DNA from: Adiantum capillus-veneris
Taxonomy: Eukaryota; Streptophyta; Polypodiopsida; Polypodiales; Pteridaceae
Direction: 5' to 3'
Length of the DNA stretch: 64,000 nucleotides
Assembly (NCBI GenBank): GCA_014529385.2
Contig: CM043946.1
Coordinates: forward strand, 38,887,558 to 38,951,557
Of this stretch, positions 63,020 to 64,000 are shown one piece after another. Below the pieces are notes generated by a model that made no database searches, was not told the origin of the DNA, and saw only the letters and a program-made list of their open reading frames with translations. The translations under genes were made by a program, and so were the position numbers. Within the stretch, counting starts at the first letter, position 1; every line of letters begins with the position of its first letter.

Positions 63020-64000
63020 ATGCATCTGCGCTCTGGTTGTGTGCTAGAGATGGAGCAACTAGAAAGAATTTTGACTTACGCGAGTTCTCAATATCCACCT
63101 ACGTTAGGTTCCGGGCCCTCGGCGGGGACCCAAGGTAGTACAAACCAAGACCCGAACATAGCGGCTAGTGACTCTTCCTCTCAATACGACATCATGGAGG
63201 GTTTCCCAATGCCTAATCCCAATAGCTCAAGCCAAGACATGCATGCCATGGGTCCACGGTCCGGGCCGAGCGTGCTTAGCCGCTTGAAGGAAACCTTTAG
63301 TAGAGCCACTCACTCCGAACATGGAGCTAATGATGTAAATGAGGGGGGTGGGAAAGTAAATTCTCCATTCATGACCAACGTAGAGCCTATGCCCTTAGAG
63401 AATGTGCCTGTGAATACTTCATTCACTGCACCTCCTGACTCTTCAGAGCTATTCCCCTCCGAGGTCATATTACCCGATGGTAGAAGCCTTGCCGAAGTGC
63501 AAGAGGTTGAGTGATATATCATTGCGGCTAGGGAAAAGGAAGTCAAGATCTTATTCAAGGCGGAGCAACAAAGAGAGTTAAAAATGAAAGCCCCTATGTC
63601 AATATCCTTGCTAAGAGAGCAATCAAGTGCTCCTGACTTAGCAACCGCTAAGGGCCAACCCCTGGAAAGCAACATTGCATCTAGCTCAAAGGACACCCCT
63701 AGCACCTCAATCCTAGATTGAGCGTTCTTAAATGAGAACTGGGAGTACGAACTACAAATGAAAACTTCAACCGACCTATACACAGGTCACACCTATCACG
63801 TGGGTTGGTTAGATGTCCTACAATCCACAATGGGTGTTACTAGTGTGGAGGATCAAAAACAAAGAGTTTGTGAGGTCATCCATAGGGTGATTGAGTTAGA
63901 GAGACAGAACAAGGGGATCAACATGCCTTCAACGGGTCTCATGAGATTCTTAGATACAGGGAAGGATAAACAACCAACCTTATCACAAATGGAGACTCCC
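63020..64000 (+). pseudogene. gag-like polyprotein, partial, with two in-frame stops
   Basis: The frame starts MHLRSGCVLEMEQ at 63020 and is open to a TGA at 63512-63514. It then continues in the same frame to a second TGA at 63719-63721, and again to the end of the window without a shift. The first 160 residues are Ser/Pro/Asn-rich and disordered-looking, followed by a charged helical stretch (AAREKEVKILFKAEQQREL), as in N-terminal gag regions of plant Ty3 elements. The HLRSG-like opening and the upstream tRNA-Asp primer site support gag. The capsid and zinc-knuckle regions would lie beyond 64000. Persistence of one frame across both stops shows they are point changes. Confidence 0.6.

Larger units (their letters stand above)
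61770..64000 (+). mobile_element. 5' end of an LTR retrotransposon (Ty3-type, Athila/Tat-like)
   Basis: The order promoter, (GA)n-containing leader, tRNA-Asp-like primer-binding site (62290-62307), untranslated leader and gag-like frame (63020 onward) is that of a plant Ty3/gypsy element. The LTR probably ends at one of the CA dinucleotides at 62282-62285. Its left end lies somewhere before 61770; I could not place it because the 3' LTR is outside the window. The element continues past 64000. Two in-frame stops in gag suggest it is non-autonomous or dead. Confidence 0.6.

Noticed and set aside
53689-64000. Stop codons removed by U-to-C RNA editing, as in fern organelles
   Set aside because: That process is known from organelle transcripts. 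These genes are nuclear-type and repetitive, and also carry frameshifts, so mutation is simpler.

Overview
This looks like nuclear DNA from a land plant with a large, repeat-rich genome. A fern or other non-seed plant is plausible, but the sequence does not name the taxon. The signs are short GT..AG introns with pyrimidine-rich acceptors, many (GA)n tracts, an LTR retrotransposon leader with a plant tRNA-Asp-like primer site, and a DUF7869-type gene. I see no rRNA, tRNA, CRISPR array or bacterial operon.

Layout. 1-990: diverged copies of a ~50-bp satellite monomer in inverted orientation. 1549-2228: two local tandem duplications. 2248-3450 (-): decayed FCP1/NIF-like HAD phosphatase coding region. 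4093-9903 (-): a three-exon gene of 1,041 codons, joined here from reading frames and splice signals. It has a ParB/DGQHR-like domain, a possible degenerate DNA-methyltransferase-like segment and a terminal SET-like domain. Its 2.6-kb second intron is largely made of the same satellite. About 9966-49690: a ~40-kb satellite array with higher-order repeats of ~443, ~805, ~1140, 1945, ~2097 and 3085 bp. 49.7-53.6 kb: AT-rich repeats, (GA)n, a 90-bp minisatellite and diverged satellite copies. 53689-56906 (+): DUF7869-like gene with two in-frame stops and a frameshift. 57208-59044 (-): a second, heavily broken coding region. 59.0-61.9 kb: mostly unassigned. From ~61.8 kb to the end: start of an LTR retrotransposon (promoter, primer site, interrupted gag).

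Most points of interest are in two places. The first is the ParB-like/MTase-like/SET gene: phase-compatible splice signals suggest it once continued into the HAD phosphatase. The second is the satellite. Each monomer carries a CTTG-TC-CAAG dyad, and many carry a CTCYAT-TGAAAC-ATRGAG palindrome whose arms change together between monomer types. Neither has been tested against a database; all family names rest on motif recognition by eye.
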